Source: Acidobacteriota bacterium (GTDB lineage Bacteria > Acidobacteriota > Thermoanaerobaculia > UBA5066). Taken from it: a stretch of 64,000 nt of DNA. Positions 24,259 through 35,065 of this stretch are shown here, piece after piece. Each line of letters begins with the position of its first letter. Position 1 is the first letter of the stretch. A program made the translations under genes and the position numbers. Below the pieces are notes generated by a model. That model saw nothing but the letters and a program-made list of their open reading frames with translations. It was not told the origin of the DNA and made no database searches. The stretch covers positions 1 to 64,000 of the forward strand of contig RHKY01000024.1 of the NCBI GenBank assembly GCA_008363385.1, read 5' to 3'.

Positions 24259-27200
24259 CTACGAGGCCTCGGGGTTCGAGGTCCGGACCAGCCGGACGGT
24301 CTTGCCGTCGGCCTCGGACAGGCTCCCGGCCGCCTGAAGGTGCGCCTCGGTGCCGTCGGCGAGCGCGGGCCCGGGAGCGAAGACCCCCACGGCCCGGTTC
24401 CCCCCCTCGTCCTTGGCCGTCTGCAGAGCCCGGTCGGCCAGGCGCAGGACGTCCTCGTACGGGACGTCCCCGGGGGCGTCCGTCAGCCACGGGAACGGGG
24501 CCCAGCCGACGGAGGCCGTCAGCAGGAGCTCGGTCCCGTCCTCCAGCGTCAGCGGCGAGGCGGAGAGGGCGGAGAGGATCCGCGAGGCCAGGACGTCGCC
24601 GCGCTCGCGCCCGCTTGCGCGCGTGACGACGAGGAAGGAGCGCCCGCCCCAGCGGACGAGGTAGTCCGAGCTCCTGACGAACCCCTTCATCCGCTCGACG
24701 GCCTCGGAGAGGACGCGGTCCCCGGCCGCGAAGCCGTGGGCCTCGTTCACCCTCTCCAGGTGGTCCACCTCGACGAAGTAGAAGACGAGGTCGCCGGCCC
24801 GCCGCTGCGCCGGGGTGGCGAACGGGGCGTAAGCGCGGACCGAGCGGTCCACGTCCTCGCCGATGGACTTCTGGAAGAAGGCCCGGTTCCTCACGCCGGT
24901 CAGGGCGTCGGTGAGGGCGGCCTCCTCGAGGTCCTTCTCCTTCCGCGCCAGCGCCAGGTCCTGGTCGCCCACCTTCTCGGTCAGCTGCGCCAGCTGCGCC
25001 TCCAGCGCCCGGGTCCGGAGCTTGACCGCTCCGTAGAGGGCCGCGGCGGCCAGGAGCAGCCCGAGGAGACGGAACGCCAGCGTTTCCGTCAGCTTCGGCG
25101 TCACCTCGAATCCCAGCGCGGCGGGCTCGGGCCCGGCGCCTCCCCCGGGCGGGAGCGCGGTCACCTCGAGGCGGTACTCGCCGGGCGGGAGGGCCTTCAA
25201 CAGGAGCTCGCTCGCCGACGTCTCGGACGGGGCCGCGTCGAGCGGGGCGACCCTCACCCGGAACCTGGTCTGTGAGCTGCCGGCGAAGGAGAGGGCCGAC
25301 CACGAGACCTTCAGCTCGCGCTCGTCGGAGGAGAGGACCGCGGGGCGGTCCAACGGCAAGGGGCGGCTCCCCGCGAAGGCCGAGGTGAAGGCCACGGCAG
25401 GAGGGGGAGGGGGAGGGCCGAGGAGAGCCGGGTCGCACCGGGCCAGGCCGCGCGTCGTCCCGAAGAGGACGCCGCCGTCCGGGTCGACGCGGAGGCTGTT
25501 CGGGACGACGTCGGCGCTCGGCAAGCCGTCGCGCCGGCCGATCCGGTCGGGCTCGGGCGCGTCGGGGCGGACCCGGTAGAGGCCGTCGCCGCCGGCCCAG
25601 ATCGTCCCGTCGGCCGCGGCTCCGAGCGCCACCAGCCGGGCGGGGAGCCGCGCGGCGCCGGGCGGGAGCGGCACGCGCGCGAGCGCCTCGCCCTCGGGCC
25701 GGAACCGGTGGAGCCCCCCCGACGCGCCGACGACGAGGAGGGTTCCGTCGGGCATCGTCGCCACCGCCACCAGCGTCGCCGTGGGGAGGCCGTCCGGCGT
25801 CCCGAACCGCCTCGGCGAGGGCGAGAGACGGAGAAGGCCCGCTCGCGACGCGGCCCAGACGCTCCCGTCGGGAGCCGAGACGACGTCCTGGACCACGTCG
25901 GCCCCGGTCCCGCCCGGGACGTCGGCGCGGACGAACTCCCGGGCTCCCTTTCGCAGGACGTGGACGCCGAGCCGCCCCACGGCCCAGACTTCGCCGGAGG
26001 GCGGGGCCAGGAGGGCGAGGACGGAGAACTCGGCGGGTGCCAGCCCCGCCGCCCCGTACCGCCTCGGGGCCGAGCCGGCCGGGTCGAACCGGAACACGCC
26101 GCCTCCCCAGGCCGCCACCCAGACCGCTCCGTCCGGGGCGGGGACCACCGACAGGACGGGCCCGTCGGGGAGCGTCTCGGCGCCCGCCGGGGGGCGGGCT
26201 CGCCCGTCCCCGCCGACCCGGGACAGGCCGCTCGCCGTGCCGGCCCAGATCGTCCCGGCGCCCGGACCCGAGCGGAGGCGGACGGCGTAGAAGACCGCCC
26301 CTTCCGGAAGGCCGTCCTCCGGTCCCCAGTGGCGGACCGCGCCCGTCCCGGCGCGCCGGACGAGGCCGATGCCGTTCAGGCCGAGCCAGAGCGACCCGTC
26401 GCGGTCCCCGAGGGCGGAGAGGACGACCTCCCCGGGAAGCCCGTCGCTGCGCCCGAGGCGGACCAGCCGCTCCCCGTCGTCGAGCCAGGCGCCGCGGGAG
26501 GTCGGGACGACGACGCGGCCGCCCGGGCCGAGCGCGAGCGGCCCGCTCCCGATCTCGGCGCCGGAGGGGAGCGGAGCCGGCCGGAATCGCTCGGCCCCCT
26601 TCGCCAGGACGAAGAGCTGGCCGCCGCCGCGCACCCAGACGCCGCCCGCGCCGTCGGCCGCCACGTCGTCGATCCGCTCGAGGGCGGGGAGGCCGATCGG
26701 GAAGCCGTATTCCTTCGTGTGCCCCCCGTCCCGCCGGAAGAGCCGGCCGTCGCGCCCGATCAGGAGGCCCCCGTCCGGCGCCGTCGCCAGCGCCGTGACG
26801 GCCGTCTCCGGGAAGCCGTCCGTCCGCGCGTCGACGTGGAACCGGTCGGAGATCGTCAGGTAGAGGCCGCGAGCGGTGGCCACGGAGAGCGTCCCGTGAC
26901 CGTCGGAGGCGATCGCGTGGACGGTCGCACGAGGCAGCCCGGCCGACGCGGGGACCGCGGCGAACCGCAGCCCGTCCAGCCGCGCCAGGCCGGCCCGTGT
27001 CCCGGCCCAGAGGACCCCGGCCGGCGTCTGGTGGAGGGCGGTGATCCGCGCGTCCGGGAGCCCCTCCTTGACGCCCCAGCGGACGAAGCTCCTCCCGTCG
27101 AACCGGAAGAGGCCGTCGCCGGTGCCGACCCAGAGGAACCCGACCCGGTCCTGCAGGAGGACGAGCGGCGAGAGAGACGAGAGCCCCTCGTCCTCGCCGT

Positions 27201-27345
27201 GGACGTCGAAGAGGAGGCGCCCCTCGACGCTCGCCGAGGGGGGCGGCTCTGCGGCCCGGGCCCGGGCCGGGGCCGAGCCGAGGAGGACGAGGAGGACGGG
27301 CAGGACGGCCCGGGCGGCGCCCCCGCGACTGGACCGGCAGGTCAT
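24259..27345 (-). CDS. Propeller sensor protein with degenerate GGDEF domain
   Basis: The protein is 1028 residues. A signal peptide is followed by about 650 residues of two-component-regulator propeller (Reg_prop) repeats such as VGFLWVGTGDGLFRFDG and GVLWAGTRAGLARLDG, then a Y_Y_Y-type Ig domain. A transmembrane helix follows (LAFRLLGLLLAAAALYGAVKL), then a coiled coil and a GGDEF-type domain containing LTDALTGVRNRAFF. The catalytic GG[D/E]EF loop is WGGRSFLVV, so both acidic residues are replaced and diguanylate cyclase activity is unlikely. It may act as a c-di-GMP or GTP binder or a protein-interaction module. No ribosome site is seen; TAGACT lies 7 nt before the ATG. Confidence 0.9.
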   Translation of the reverse strand: MTCRSSRGGAARAVLPVLLVLLGSAPARARAAEPPPSASVEGRLLFDVHGEDEGLSSLSPLVLLQDRVGFLWVGTGDGLFRFDGRSFVRWGVKEGLPDARITALHQTPAGVLWAGTRAGLARLDGLRFAAVPASAGLPRATVHAIASDGHGTLSVATARGLYLTISDRFHVDARTDGFPETAVTALATAPDGGLLIGRDGRLFRRDGGHTKEYGFPIGLPALERIDDVAADGAGGVWVRGGGQLFVLAKGAERFRPAPLPSGAEIGSGPLALGPGGRVVVPTSRGAWLDDGERLVRLGRSDGLPGEVVLSALGDRDGSLWLGLNGIGLVRRAGTGAVRHWGPEDGLPEGAVFYAVRLRSGPGAGTIWAGTASGLSRVGGDGRARPPAGAETLPDGPVLSVVPAPDGAVWVAAWGGGVFRFDPAGSAPRRYGAAGLAPAEFSVLALLAPPSGEVWAVGRLGVHVLRKGAREFVRADVPGGTGADVVQDVVSAPDGSVWAASRAGLLRLSPSPRRFGTPDGLPTATLVAVATMPDGTLLVVGASGGLHRFRPEGEALARVPLPPGAARLPARLVALGAAADGTIWAGGDGLYRVRPDAPEPDRIGRRDGLPSADVVPNSLRVDPDGGVLFGTTRGLARCDPALLGPPPPPPAVAFTSAFAGSRPLPLDRPAVLSSDERELKVSWSALSFAGSSQTRFRVRVAPLDAAPSETSASELLLKALPPGEYRLEVTALPPGGGAGPEPAALGFEVTPKLTETLAFRLLGLLLAAAALYGAVKLRTRALEAQLAQLTEKVGDQDLALARKEKDLEEAALTDALTGVRNRAFFQKSIGEDVDRSVRAYAPFATPAQRRAGDLVFYFVEVDHLERVNEAHGFAAGDRVLSEAVERMKGFVRSSDYLVRWGGRSFLVVTRASGRERGDVLASRILSALSASPLTLEDGTELLLTASVGWAPFPWLTDAPGDVPYEDVLRLADRALQTAKDEGGNRAVGVFAPGPALADGTEAHLQAAGSLSEADGKTVRLVRTSNPEAS

Positions 27346-27352
27346 CCGGTCC

Positions 27353-27358
27353 AGTCTA
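27353..27358 (-). promoter_or_regulatory. Candidate -10 element (TAGACT), possible leaderless start
   Basis: On the minus strand, TAGACT is followed by 7 nt and then the ATG at 27345. There is no Shine-Dalgarno sequence and no evident -35. Confidence 0.4.
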
Positions 27359-27398
27359 CGCCCCGGACGTCCCCGCGCCGGGTCGCCCCCGCGTCACG

Positions 27399-28346
27399 TC
27401 AGTGGACGCCCTTCTCCGCCAGCCACCGCTCCGCGTCGATGGCGGCCTTGCACCCCTCGCCGGCCGCCGAGATGGCCTGCCGGTAGCTCGGGTCGGCCAC
27501 GTCGCCCGCGGCGAAGACCCCCTCGACGGAGGTCCGCGTCGACGGGTGCTGGACGAGGAGGTAGCCGACCTCGTTCATCGCGAGCTTGCCGGCGAAGAGG
27601 TCCGTGTTCGGCTTGTGCCCGATCGCCGAGAAGTAGCCCTTCGCGGGGAGCGTCCGGCGCTCGCGGGTCCTCACGTCCTCGACGACGACGCCCGTGACGC
27701 CGGTCTGGGGGGTCCCCTCGATGTCGGCCACCGTGGCGTTCCAGACGACCTCGACCTTCGGGTTGGCGAGCGTCCGGTCCTGCATGATCTTCGACGCCCG
27801 GAACTGGTCGCGGCGGTGGACGATGTACACCTTCGAGGCGAACTTCGTCAGGAAGTTGGCTTCCTCCATCGCCGTGTCGCCGCCGCCCACGACGACGACC
27901 TCCTTGCCGCGGAAGAAGAAGCCGTCGCACGTGGCGCAGGCCGAGACGCCGTGGCCCAGGAGGCGCATCTCGGCGGGGAGGCCGAGGTACTTGGCGGAGG
28001 CGCCGGAGGCCACGATCAGCGCGTCGGCCAGGACGGTCGCGCCCGACTCGAGCGTCAGGACGAACGGGCGGCGGTCGAGGTCGACGGCGGTCACGGTGTC
28101 GGCGACCACCTCGGCCCCGAACCGCTCGGCCTGCTTGCGGGTCACGTCCATCAGCTCCGGGCCCTGGATGCCGTGCTCGAACCCCGGGAAGTTTTCCACC
28201 TCGGTCGTGGTCGTCAGCTGCCCGCCCGGCTGCCCCCCCTCGAGGACGACCGGCTCGAGGTTGGCGCGGGCGGAGTAGATGGCGGCGGTCAGGCCGGCGG
28301 GGCCGCTCCCGAGGATGGCGACGCTGTAACGCTCTTTCTTCGGCAT
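27399..28346 (-). CDS. trxB: Thioredoxin reductase
   Basis: The protein is 315 residues, the usual low-molecular-weight TrxB length. The FAD-binding motif GSGPAGLTAAIYSARA is at the N-terminus, the redox pair is Cys137-Ala-Thr-Cys140 (ACATCDG), the NADPH-binding motif is VVGGGDTAMEEA, and the C-terminal FAD motif is GVFAAGDV. The enzyme moves electrons from NADPH to thioredoxin. The start at 28346 is set by the family N-terminus (KKERYSVAILGSGPAG). It lies 38 nt behind the peroxiredoxin gene, so reductase and peroxidase form a likely peroxide-detoxification operon. Confidence 0.95.
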   Translation of the reverse strand: MPKKERYSVAILGSGPAGLTAAIYSARANLEPVVLEGGQPGGQLTTTTEVENFPGFEHGIQGPELMDVTRKQAERFGAEVVADTVTAVDLDRRPFVLTLESGATVLADALIVASGASAKYLGLPAEMRLLGHGVSACATCDGFFFRGKEVVVVGGGDTAMEEANFLTKFASKVYIVHRRDQFRASKIMQDRTLANPKVEVVWNATVADIEGTPQTGVTGVVVEDVRTRERRTLPAKGYFSAIGHKPNTDLFAGKLAMNEVGYLLVQHPSTRTSVEGVFAAGDVADPSYRQAISAAGEGCKAAIDAERWLAEKGVH

Positions 28347-28384
28347 GGTCCGGTCATTCTCCCTCGTGCGAAAAGGGGTCGAGC

Positions 28385-28972
28385 TCACTCCCTCGTGGAG
28401 AAGTAGGCCTTGGACTCGTCCCAGTCGGCGACCATCGTCCTCTCGCCCGGCTTCCAGTCGGCCGGGCAGACCTCGCCGTGCTCCCGGACGTACTGGAAGG
28501 CCTGCAGGACGCGCAGGGTCTCGTCCACGGAGCGCCCGACGCCGAGGTTGTTGACCGTGGCGTGCTGGACGACTCCGTCGGGGTCGACGACGAAGAGGCC
28601 GCGCAGGGCGACGCCCGCCCCCTCGTCGAGGACGCCGTAGTCGCGGGCGATCGTCTTCTTCACGTCCGAAAGGAGCGGGTAGGCCAGGCCCAGGATCCCC
28701 CCGTCGGCCCGTTTGCGCTCGGTCCAGGCGAGGTGGCAGAACTTCGAGTCGACGGAGACGCCGAGCAGCTCGGCGTCCAGCTTCCGGAACTCGCCGAGCC
28801 GGTCGGAGAAGGCCAGGATCTCGGTGGGGCAGACGAAGGTGAAGTCGAGCGGGTAGAAGAAGAGGACCACCCACTTGCCGCGGTAGTCCGCGAGGCGGTA
28901 GGTGTTGAAGCGGCCGTCGAGGACGCCCTCGGTCGTGAAATCGGGGGCCGGGCTGCCGACGAGAGGGGTCAT
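28385..28972 (-). CDS. Typical 2-Cys peroxiredoxin (AhpC/Prx1 type)
   Basis: The protein is 195 residues. The peroxidatic Cys48 lies in [12 protein letters not shown] and the resolving Cys169 in GEVCPADW, the two-cysteine arrangement of typical 2-Cys peroxiredoxins. The ATG at 28972 has AAGGAG 8 nt upstream; a longer frame starting at 29053 is rejected. It reduces hydrogen peroxide and organic hydroperoxides using thioredoxin, or an AhpF-like partner, as reductant. The gene is first in an operon with trxB and divergent from rubrerythrin. Confidence 0.94.
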   Translation of the reverse strand: MTPLVGSPAPDFTTEGVLDGRFNTYRLADYRGKWVVLFFYPLDFTFVCPTEILAFSDRLGEFRKLDAELLGVSVDSKFCHLAWTERKRADGGILGLAYPLLSDVKKTIARDYGVLDEGAGVALRGLFVVDPDGVVQHATVNNLGVGRSVDETLRVLQAFQYVREHGEVCPADWKPGERTMVADWDESKAYFSTRE

Positions 28973-29051
28973 GCCTCTGCTCCTTCTGGCTCGGGCCCGG
29001 TGGAGGGACCCCGGGGGGAGCACGGAGGCCCGGCCACCGCGGGAACAGAGC

Positions 29052-29057
29052 ATTCTA
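29052..29057 (-). promoter_or_regulatory. Candidate -10 of the peroxiredoxin-trxB promoter (TAGAAT)
   Basis: TAGAAT on the minus strand matches five of six sigma-70 -10 positions and lies 79 nt before the peroxiredoxin ATG. The -35 is weak. Confidence 0.4.
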
Positions 29058-29087
29058 GACAGGATCCAACGAACCGAAGCGCGAGCC

Positions 29088-29115
29088 TTGACGAGGAGAT
29101 TTTCTTCCTTATTCT
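29088..29115 (+). promoter_or_regulatory. Candidate sigma-70 promoter of the rubrerythrin gene
   Basis: TTGACG (29088-29093) and TATTCT (29110-29115) are separated by 16 nt within an unusually AT-rich patch. The ATG of rubrerythrin lies 34 nt after the -10, with AAAGGAGG before it. The patch could also carry a peroxide-regulator operator, but no clear inverted repeat is visible. Confidence 0.5.
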
Positions 29116-29149
29116 CAGTCTAAATCAGGAGCCGAAAGGAGGCATCGAC

Positions 29150-29575
29150 ATGCCTGACCTCAAGGGGACGAAGACTCACGAGAACCTCAAGCACGCGTTC
29201 GGCGGCGAGAGCATGGCCAACCGTCGCTACCTCTACTTCGCCGACAAGGCGGACATCGAGGGCTACCCGGAGATCGCGGGCAACTTCCGCGACACGGCGG
29301 AGGGCGAGACGGGCCACGCCCACGGCCACATGGACTACCTCAAGGCGGCCGGCGACCCGGCCACCGGCCTGCCGTTCGGCTCGACCGAAGCGAACCTGAA
29401 GGCCGCCATCGAGGGCGAGACGTACGAGTACACGCAGATGTACCCGGGCTTCGCGCGCACGGCGCGCGAGGAGGGCTTCGCGGAGATCGCCGACTGGTTC
29501 GAGACGCTGGCGCGCGCCGAGAAGTCGCACGCCAACCGCTTCTCGAAGCTCCTGGCCACGATGAACGCGGGCTGA
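29150..29575 (+). CDS. Rubrerythrin family protein (di-iron peroxidase)
   Basis: The protein is 141 residues, so it has only the ferritin-like four-helix bundle and lacks the C-terminal rubredoxin domain of classical rubrerythrin. Iron-ligand motifs are visible: [44 protein letters not shown] and [11 protein letters not shown]. Such proteins reduce hydrogen peroxide at a di-iron centre. A strong ribosome site (AAAGGAGG, about 6 nt) precedes the ATG. The two genes downstream (Fe-S protein and DUF3501) are its regular companions in many aerobic bacteria and may supply electrons. It is divergent from peroxiredoxin-trxB. Confidence 0.92.
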   Translation: MPDLKGTKTHENLKHAFGGESMANRRYLYFADKADIEGYPEIAGNFRDTAEGETGHAHGHMDYLKAAGDPATGLPFGSTEANLKAAIEGETYEYTQMYPGFARTAREEGFAEIADWFETLARAEKSHANRFSKLLATMNAG

Positions 29576-29587
29576 GCCCGCGCGCCC

Positions 29588-29613
29588 GGGGGGGCCGGCC
29601 CGCCGGCCCCCCC
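29588..29613 (+). terminator. Very stable GC hairpin after rubrerythrin
   Basis: Seven G plus CCGG pair perfectly with CCGG plus seven C around a CCCG loop (11-bp stem). No T-run follows, so it may be a weak terminator or a 3' end stabiliser. It could allow higher rubrerythrin expression than the genes downstream. Confidence 0.5.
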
Positions 29614-29673
29614 CGGGGACCGATCCTCCGCGCTGCCCCACGGCGCTCCTGCCCGACCGAGGAGGACGCGACG

Positions 29674-30948
29674 ATGACCTCCCCGACCCCGGTGAAGGTG
29701 ACCGACCGGCCCTCCCTCGACAAGGAGCTGCTCCGGATCGCCGACGTCTGCCACGGGTGCCGCCGCTGCTTCTCGCTCTGCCCGTCGTTCGAGGTCCTCT
29801 TCAAGGGCCTCGACGTCCCCGAGGTGGACGGCGACGCCGGGAAGCTGCCGAAGGAGGTCCTCGACGGCTTCGTCGACCTCTGCTACGAGTGCAAGCTCTG
29901 CGTCTCGCCCGCGCAGTGCCCGTACGTGCCGCCCCACCGCTGGATGGTGGACATCCCGCACCTGGTCCTCGACGCCCGGCGGGTCCGCGGCGCCGAGAGC
30001 GGCATCCCGCTCCGCGAGCGCCTCCTCTCGCGGCCGGACCGGCTGGGCGCGCTGTCGCGGCCCGTCGCCCCGGTGGCCAACTTCGTCAACACGCTCCCGG
30101 TGGCCCGCTGGGCGCTGGAGAAGGCGATCGGCGTCCACCGCCGGAAGTCGCTCCCGACGTTCGCCTGGCAGACGTTCACGCGGTGGTTCGAGAAGCGGGC
30201 GACGAAGGCGCCGGAGAGCCCGGTCGCCAAGGTCGTCCTCTTCCCGACCTGCTCCGTCGAGTGGAACCGGCCCGAGATCGGGAAGGCCGCCGTGCAGGTC
30301 CTGGAACGGAACGGCGTCGAGGTCGCCGTCGACTACCCGCACTGCTGCGGGATGCCGTACTTCGACGTCGGCGACGTCGCGGCCGCGCAGGAGGCGCGCC
30401 GCGGCCTCGTCGCGGCGCTCTCGGGCTGGGTCGGGAAGGGCTACACGGTCGTCACGCCGGGTCCCTCCTGCTCCCTGATGATGAAGAAGGAGTACCCGTG
30501 GCTCGCCCCGGGGGACGAGCCGACCGCGAGGCTCGCCTCGGCCACGCGCGACCTCTGCGAGTTCCTGATGGAGCTGAAGGGGAAGGGGAAGCTCGTGACC
30601 GAGTTCCCGAAGGCGCCCGCGTCGGTCGCCTGCCACCTGCCGTGCCACCTGAACGTCCAGCGGATCCGCCACAAGGCCTCGGACCTCCTGGCGCTGACCG
30701 GGGCGAAGGTGACCGTCGTCGAGAAGTGCTCGGGCCACGACGGGACCTGGGCGATGAAGACCGAGCACTTCGAGGAGTCGATGAAGGTGGGCCGGAAGCT
30801 CTTCGACGGCCTCCTCGAGGCGAAGGCCGACGTCGTCGCGTCCGACTGCCCGCTGGCGGGCGTCCAGATCCGGCAGGGGACGGGCCATCCCGTCCGGCAC
30901 CCGATCGAGGTCCTGCGCGACGCCTACGGGCTCGCCCCGGAGGAGTGA
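29674..30948 (+). CDS. Heterodisulfide reductase-like Fe-S protein
   Basis: The protein is 424 residues. Two [4Fe-4S] motifs open it: Cys26/29/32/36 ([12 protein letters not shown]) and Cys70/73/76/82 ([14 protein letters not shown]). Two CCG-like domains follow, with HCCGMPYFD in the first and CHLPCHLN plus CSGHDGTW in the second. The pattern is that of HdrB/GlpC-type electron-transfer proteins. The second domain lacks a canonical CCG, since Ser replaces the second Cys. In many genomes this gene sits between rubrerythrin and DUF3501, so it probably passes electrons to the rubrerythrin di-iron centre; that role is inferred from context. Confidence 0.88.
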   Translation: MTSPTPVKVTDRPSLDKELLRIADVCHGCRRCFSLCPSFEVLFKGLDVPEVDGDAGKLPKEVLDGFVDLCYECKLCVSPAQCPYVPPHRWMVDIPHLVLDARRVRGAESGIPLRERLLSRPDRLGALSRPVAPVANFVNTLPVARWALEKAIGVHRRKSLPTFAWQTFTRWFEKRATKAPESPVAKVVLFPTCSVEWNRPEIGKAAVQVLERNGVEVAVDYPHCCGMPYFDVGDVAAAQEARRGLVAALSGWVGKGYTVVTPGPSCSLMMKKEYPWLAPGDEPTARLASATRDLCEFLMELKGKGKLVTEFPKAPASVACHLPCHLNVQRIRHKASDLLALTGAKVTVVEKCSGHDGTWAMKTEHFEESMKVGRKLFDGLLEAKADVVASDCPLAGVQIRQGTGHPVRHPIEVLRDAYGLAPEE

Positions 30949-30991
30949 GGGCGGCCATCCCGCGGCCGCCCCGAGACGGAACAGGAGAGCC

Positions 30992-31585
30992 ATGAGGAAG
31001 ATCACCCTCGAGGACGTGAAGAACCTCCACGAGTACGAGCTGATCCGCGACGACTGGCGGAAGGCCGTCCTCGCCGAGAAGGCCAGGCGGCGCGTCCTCC
31101 TCGGGCCGCTGATGTCGTTCGTCTTCGAGAACCGGACGACGGTCCTGAGCCAGGTCCAGGAGATGTGCCGCGCCGAGCGGATCGCCCGCCCGGAGGCGGT
31201 GCAGCAGGAGGTCGACGTCTACAACGAGCTCCTCCCGGGGCCCGGGGAGGTGGCCGGAACCCTGATGGTGGAGATCACGCAGGAGAGCCGGGTCCAGCCG
31301 GAGCTGGACCGGCTCGTCGGGCTCGGGCGGGGGGACCGCCTCTGGCTCCAGCTCGGAGAGCGGAAGGTCTTCGCCCGGTTCGACGAGGGGCAGGGGCGAG
31401 AGGACCGGATCTCGGCGGTCCAGTACCTGAGGTTCCCGGTCGGGGACGACCCCGCGCTCCGCGAGGCGCTCGCGCGCGGCGAGGTCGACGCGAAGCTGGT
31501 CGTCGACCACCCCAGCTACCGGGCGGAGGCGCAGGTCCCGCCCGTGACCCAGGAGGAGCTGGCCAAGGACCTGACGCCTTCGTGA
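30992..31585 (+). CDS. DUF3501 family protein
   Basis: The protein is 197 residues, soluble, with no signal. It opens with [20 protein letters not shown] and has the family-like segments [19 protein letters not shown] and [14 protein letters not shown]3501 proteins have no established biochemical role but are regularly encoded beside rubrerythrin and an Hdr-like Fe-S protein, as here, which suggests a shared function. AGGAG lies 6 nt before the ATG. The gene is 43 nt after the Fe-S gene, consistent with one operon. Confidence 0.88.
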   Translation: MRKITLEDVKNLHEYELIRDDWRKAVLAEKARRRVLLGPLMSFVFENRTTVLSQVQEMCRAERIARPEAVQQEVDVYNELLPGPGEVAGTLMVEITQESRVQPELDRLVGLGRGDRLWLQLGERKVFARFDEGQGREDRISAVQYLRFPVGDDPALREALARGEVDAKLVVDHPSYRAEAQVPPVTQEELAKDLTPS

Positions 31586-31605
31586 GGGGCGCACGGGCGC
31601 GGTGA

Positions 31606-31611
31606 GAGAAT
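31606..31611 (+). promoter_or_regulatory. Candidate -10 element (GAGAAT), possible leaderless start
   Basis: GAGAAT ends 7 nt before the GTG start at 31619. There is no ribosome site between them and no clear -35. Confidence 0.35.
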
Positions 31612-31618
31612 CCGCGCC

Positions 31619-32113
31619 GTGAGGATCCACCTGCTGCGGCACGCGGAGGCCGAGGAGGCCTCCGAGACGGGCCGCGACGCCGACCGCCGGCTGACGGACG
31701 CCGGGAGGAAGCGGACGCGCGAGATGGCCCGGGCGCTCGCGGCTCTGGAGCCCGCGCTCTCGGCCGTCCTCGTCTCCCCCCTCGTCCGCTCCCGCCAGAC
31801 CGCCGAGCCGGTCGCCGAGGCGTGCGGGTTCACGGGCGAGGTCGCGGAGACCCGGGCGCTCCTGCCGGGGGCCGACCCCGAGGAGGTCCTCGAGGAGCTC
31901 GCGCGGCTCGGCGCGGAGAGCTGCCTCCTCGTCGGGCACATGCCCCACCTCGGAAGGCTCCTCGGCCGGCTCCTGGCCGGGCGGCGTACGACGCTCGAGG
32001 TGCCGATGAAGAAGGCCGCCCTGGCCCTCCTGGAGACGGGACGCGACCCCCGGACGGCCGCGGCCGAGCTCCGGCTCTACCTGACCCCGCGGGCCCTGTC
32101 GAAGCTGCGGTGA
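31619..32113 (+). CDS. sixA: Phosphohistidine phosphatase SixA-like
   Basis: The protein is 164 residues of the histidine phosphatase (RHG) superfamily. The catalytic motif LLRHAEAEE (His8) is at the N-terminus, SPLVRSRQTAEP supplies the second conserved Arg, and LLVGHMPHL the second catalytic His. SixA removes phosphate from histidine of signalling or phosphotransfer proteins. The start is GTG. It lies 33 nt after DUF3501 and before the rplU promoter. Function is assigned by family only; other short RHG phosphatases look alike. Confidence 0.85.
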   Translation: MRIHLLRHAEAEEASETGRDADRRLTDAGRKRTREMARALAALEPALSAVLVSPLVRSRQTAEPVAEACGFTGEVAETRALLPGADPEEVLEELARLGAESCLLVGHMPHLGRLLGRLLAGRRTTLEVPMKKAALALLETGRDPRTAAAELRLYLTPRALSKLR

Positions 32114-32135
32114 CAGGCAGGGCCCGCGGGCCGCT

Positions 32136-32164
32136 TTGACGGCGCCCCGATCCGATGGTATCTT
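32136..32164 (+). promoter_or_regulatory. Sigma-70-type promoter of rplU-rpmA-obgE
   Basis: TTGACG (32136-32141) and TATCTT (32159-32164) are separated by exactly 17 nt. The predicted start near 32171 gives a leader of about 26 nt that includes GGAGG before the rplU ATG at 32197. A GC palindrome (32121-32132) just upstream may end the sixA transcript. Confidence 0.6.
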
Positions 32165-32196
32165 CCTCGCCCTTTGGCCGGAGGTCCCGAGTCATC

Positions 32197-32517
32197 ATGT
32201 ACGCAGTGATCCAGACAGGCGGCAAGCAGATCCGGGTGGAGAAGGGCGACGTCGTCCGCATCGAGCGCGTCTCGAAGGAGACCCTCGCCAAGGGCGACGA
32301 GATCGCCCTGACCGAGGTCCTCGCCATCGGGCGCGAGGACGGCCTCCACCTCGGCAAGCCCTTCGTCGACGGGGCGAAGGTGTCGGCGGTCGTGGTCCGC
32401 GAGACCCGCGGGCCCAAGCTCCTCGTCTTCAAGAAGAAGAAGAGGAAGCAGTTCAAGCGGACCCACGGGCACCGCCAGGACCTGGTGGAGATCCGCATCC
32501 AGGCGATCGAGGGCTGA
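32197..32517 (+). CDS. rplU: 50S ribosomal protein L21
   Basis: The protein is 106 residues, normal for bL21, with the signature opening [18 protein letters not shown] and the basic [16 protein letters not shown] segment. It binds 23S rRNA in the large subunit. GGAGG lies 12 nt upstream of the ATG. It heads the conserved rplU-rpmA-obgE order found across bacteria, with rpmA 4 nt downstream. Confidence 0.97.
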   Translation: MYAVIQTGGKQIRVEKGDVVRIERVSKETLAKGDEIALTEVLAIGREDGLHLGKPFVDGAKVSAVVVRETRGPKLLVFKKKKRKQFKRTHGHRQDLVEIRIQAIEG

Positions 32518-34567
<2,050 letters not shown>

Positions 34568-34571
<4 letters not shown>

Positions 34572-35065
34572 GGAAGGCCGCCCCGGGCCGGCCGTCCCCC
34601 GCCGGCGGGGGCCTGGACGAGCTCGTGACGGCGGCCCTCCGGAAGGAGCCGCGCGACGCCGGGGCCGTCGCGGAGCGGGCACGCCTGAGGGAAGCGGAGG
34701 CCGCCCGGGCCGACGCCTCCATCGCCGCGGCGCTGAAGAAGGGGATCGGCGCGCTCCTGGACAAGAAGGCCGAGAAGCTGGTGGTCCTCTCCCTGGCGGG
34801 CCTGACGAGCGTCGCGGACTACTTCGTCCTCTCGACCGCCACGAACGAGCGCCAGGCCCAGGCGCTGGCCGACGCGGTCGAGGCGGCGATGAAGGCCGAG
34901 GGGCGCCGCCCCCTCTCGATCGAGGGTTACCAGCGGGCGGCGTGGATCCTCCTCGACTACGGGGACGTCGTCTTCCACGTCTTCGACGAGGAGTCGCGCC
35001 GGTTCTACGGCCTGGAGCGCCTCTGGGGCGATGCCGCGGACGCCACGGCCGAGTTCGCCGGCTGA
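34568..35065 (+). CDS. rsfS: Ribosomal silencing factor RsfS
   Basis: The protein is 165 residues, starting at a GTG in a GTGA overlap with the nadD stop. The family core is at about residues 60-155, with LVVLSLAGLTSVADYFVLST, NERQAQALADAV and the WILLDYGDVVFHVF segment. RsfS binds L14 and blocks subunit joining when nutrients are low. The first 55 or so residues are a basic, Ala-rich extension not usual in the family. The next gene overlaps the 3' end by 35 nt. Confidence 0.93.

Noticed and set aside
24240-24340. CRISPR or phage attachment site search in intergenic gaps
   Set aside because: No direct-repeat array, integrase or tRNA is present anywhere in the window; gaps are short and GC-rich.
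28973-29053. Upstream start for the peroxiredoxin
   Set aside because: The extra residues are Arg-rich and absent from the family; AAGGAG precedes the ATG at 28972.
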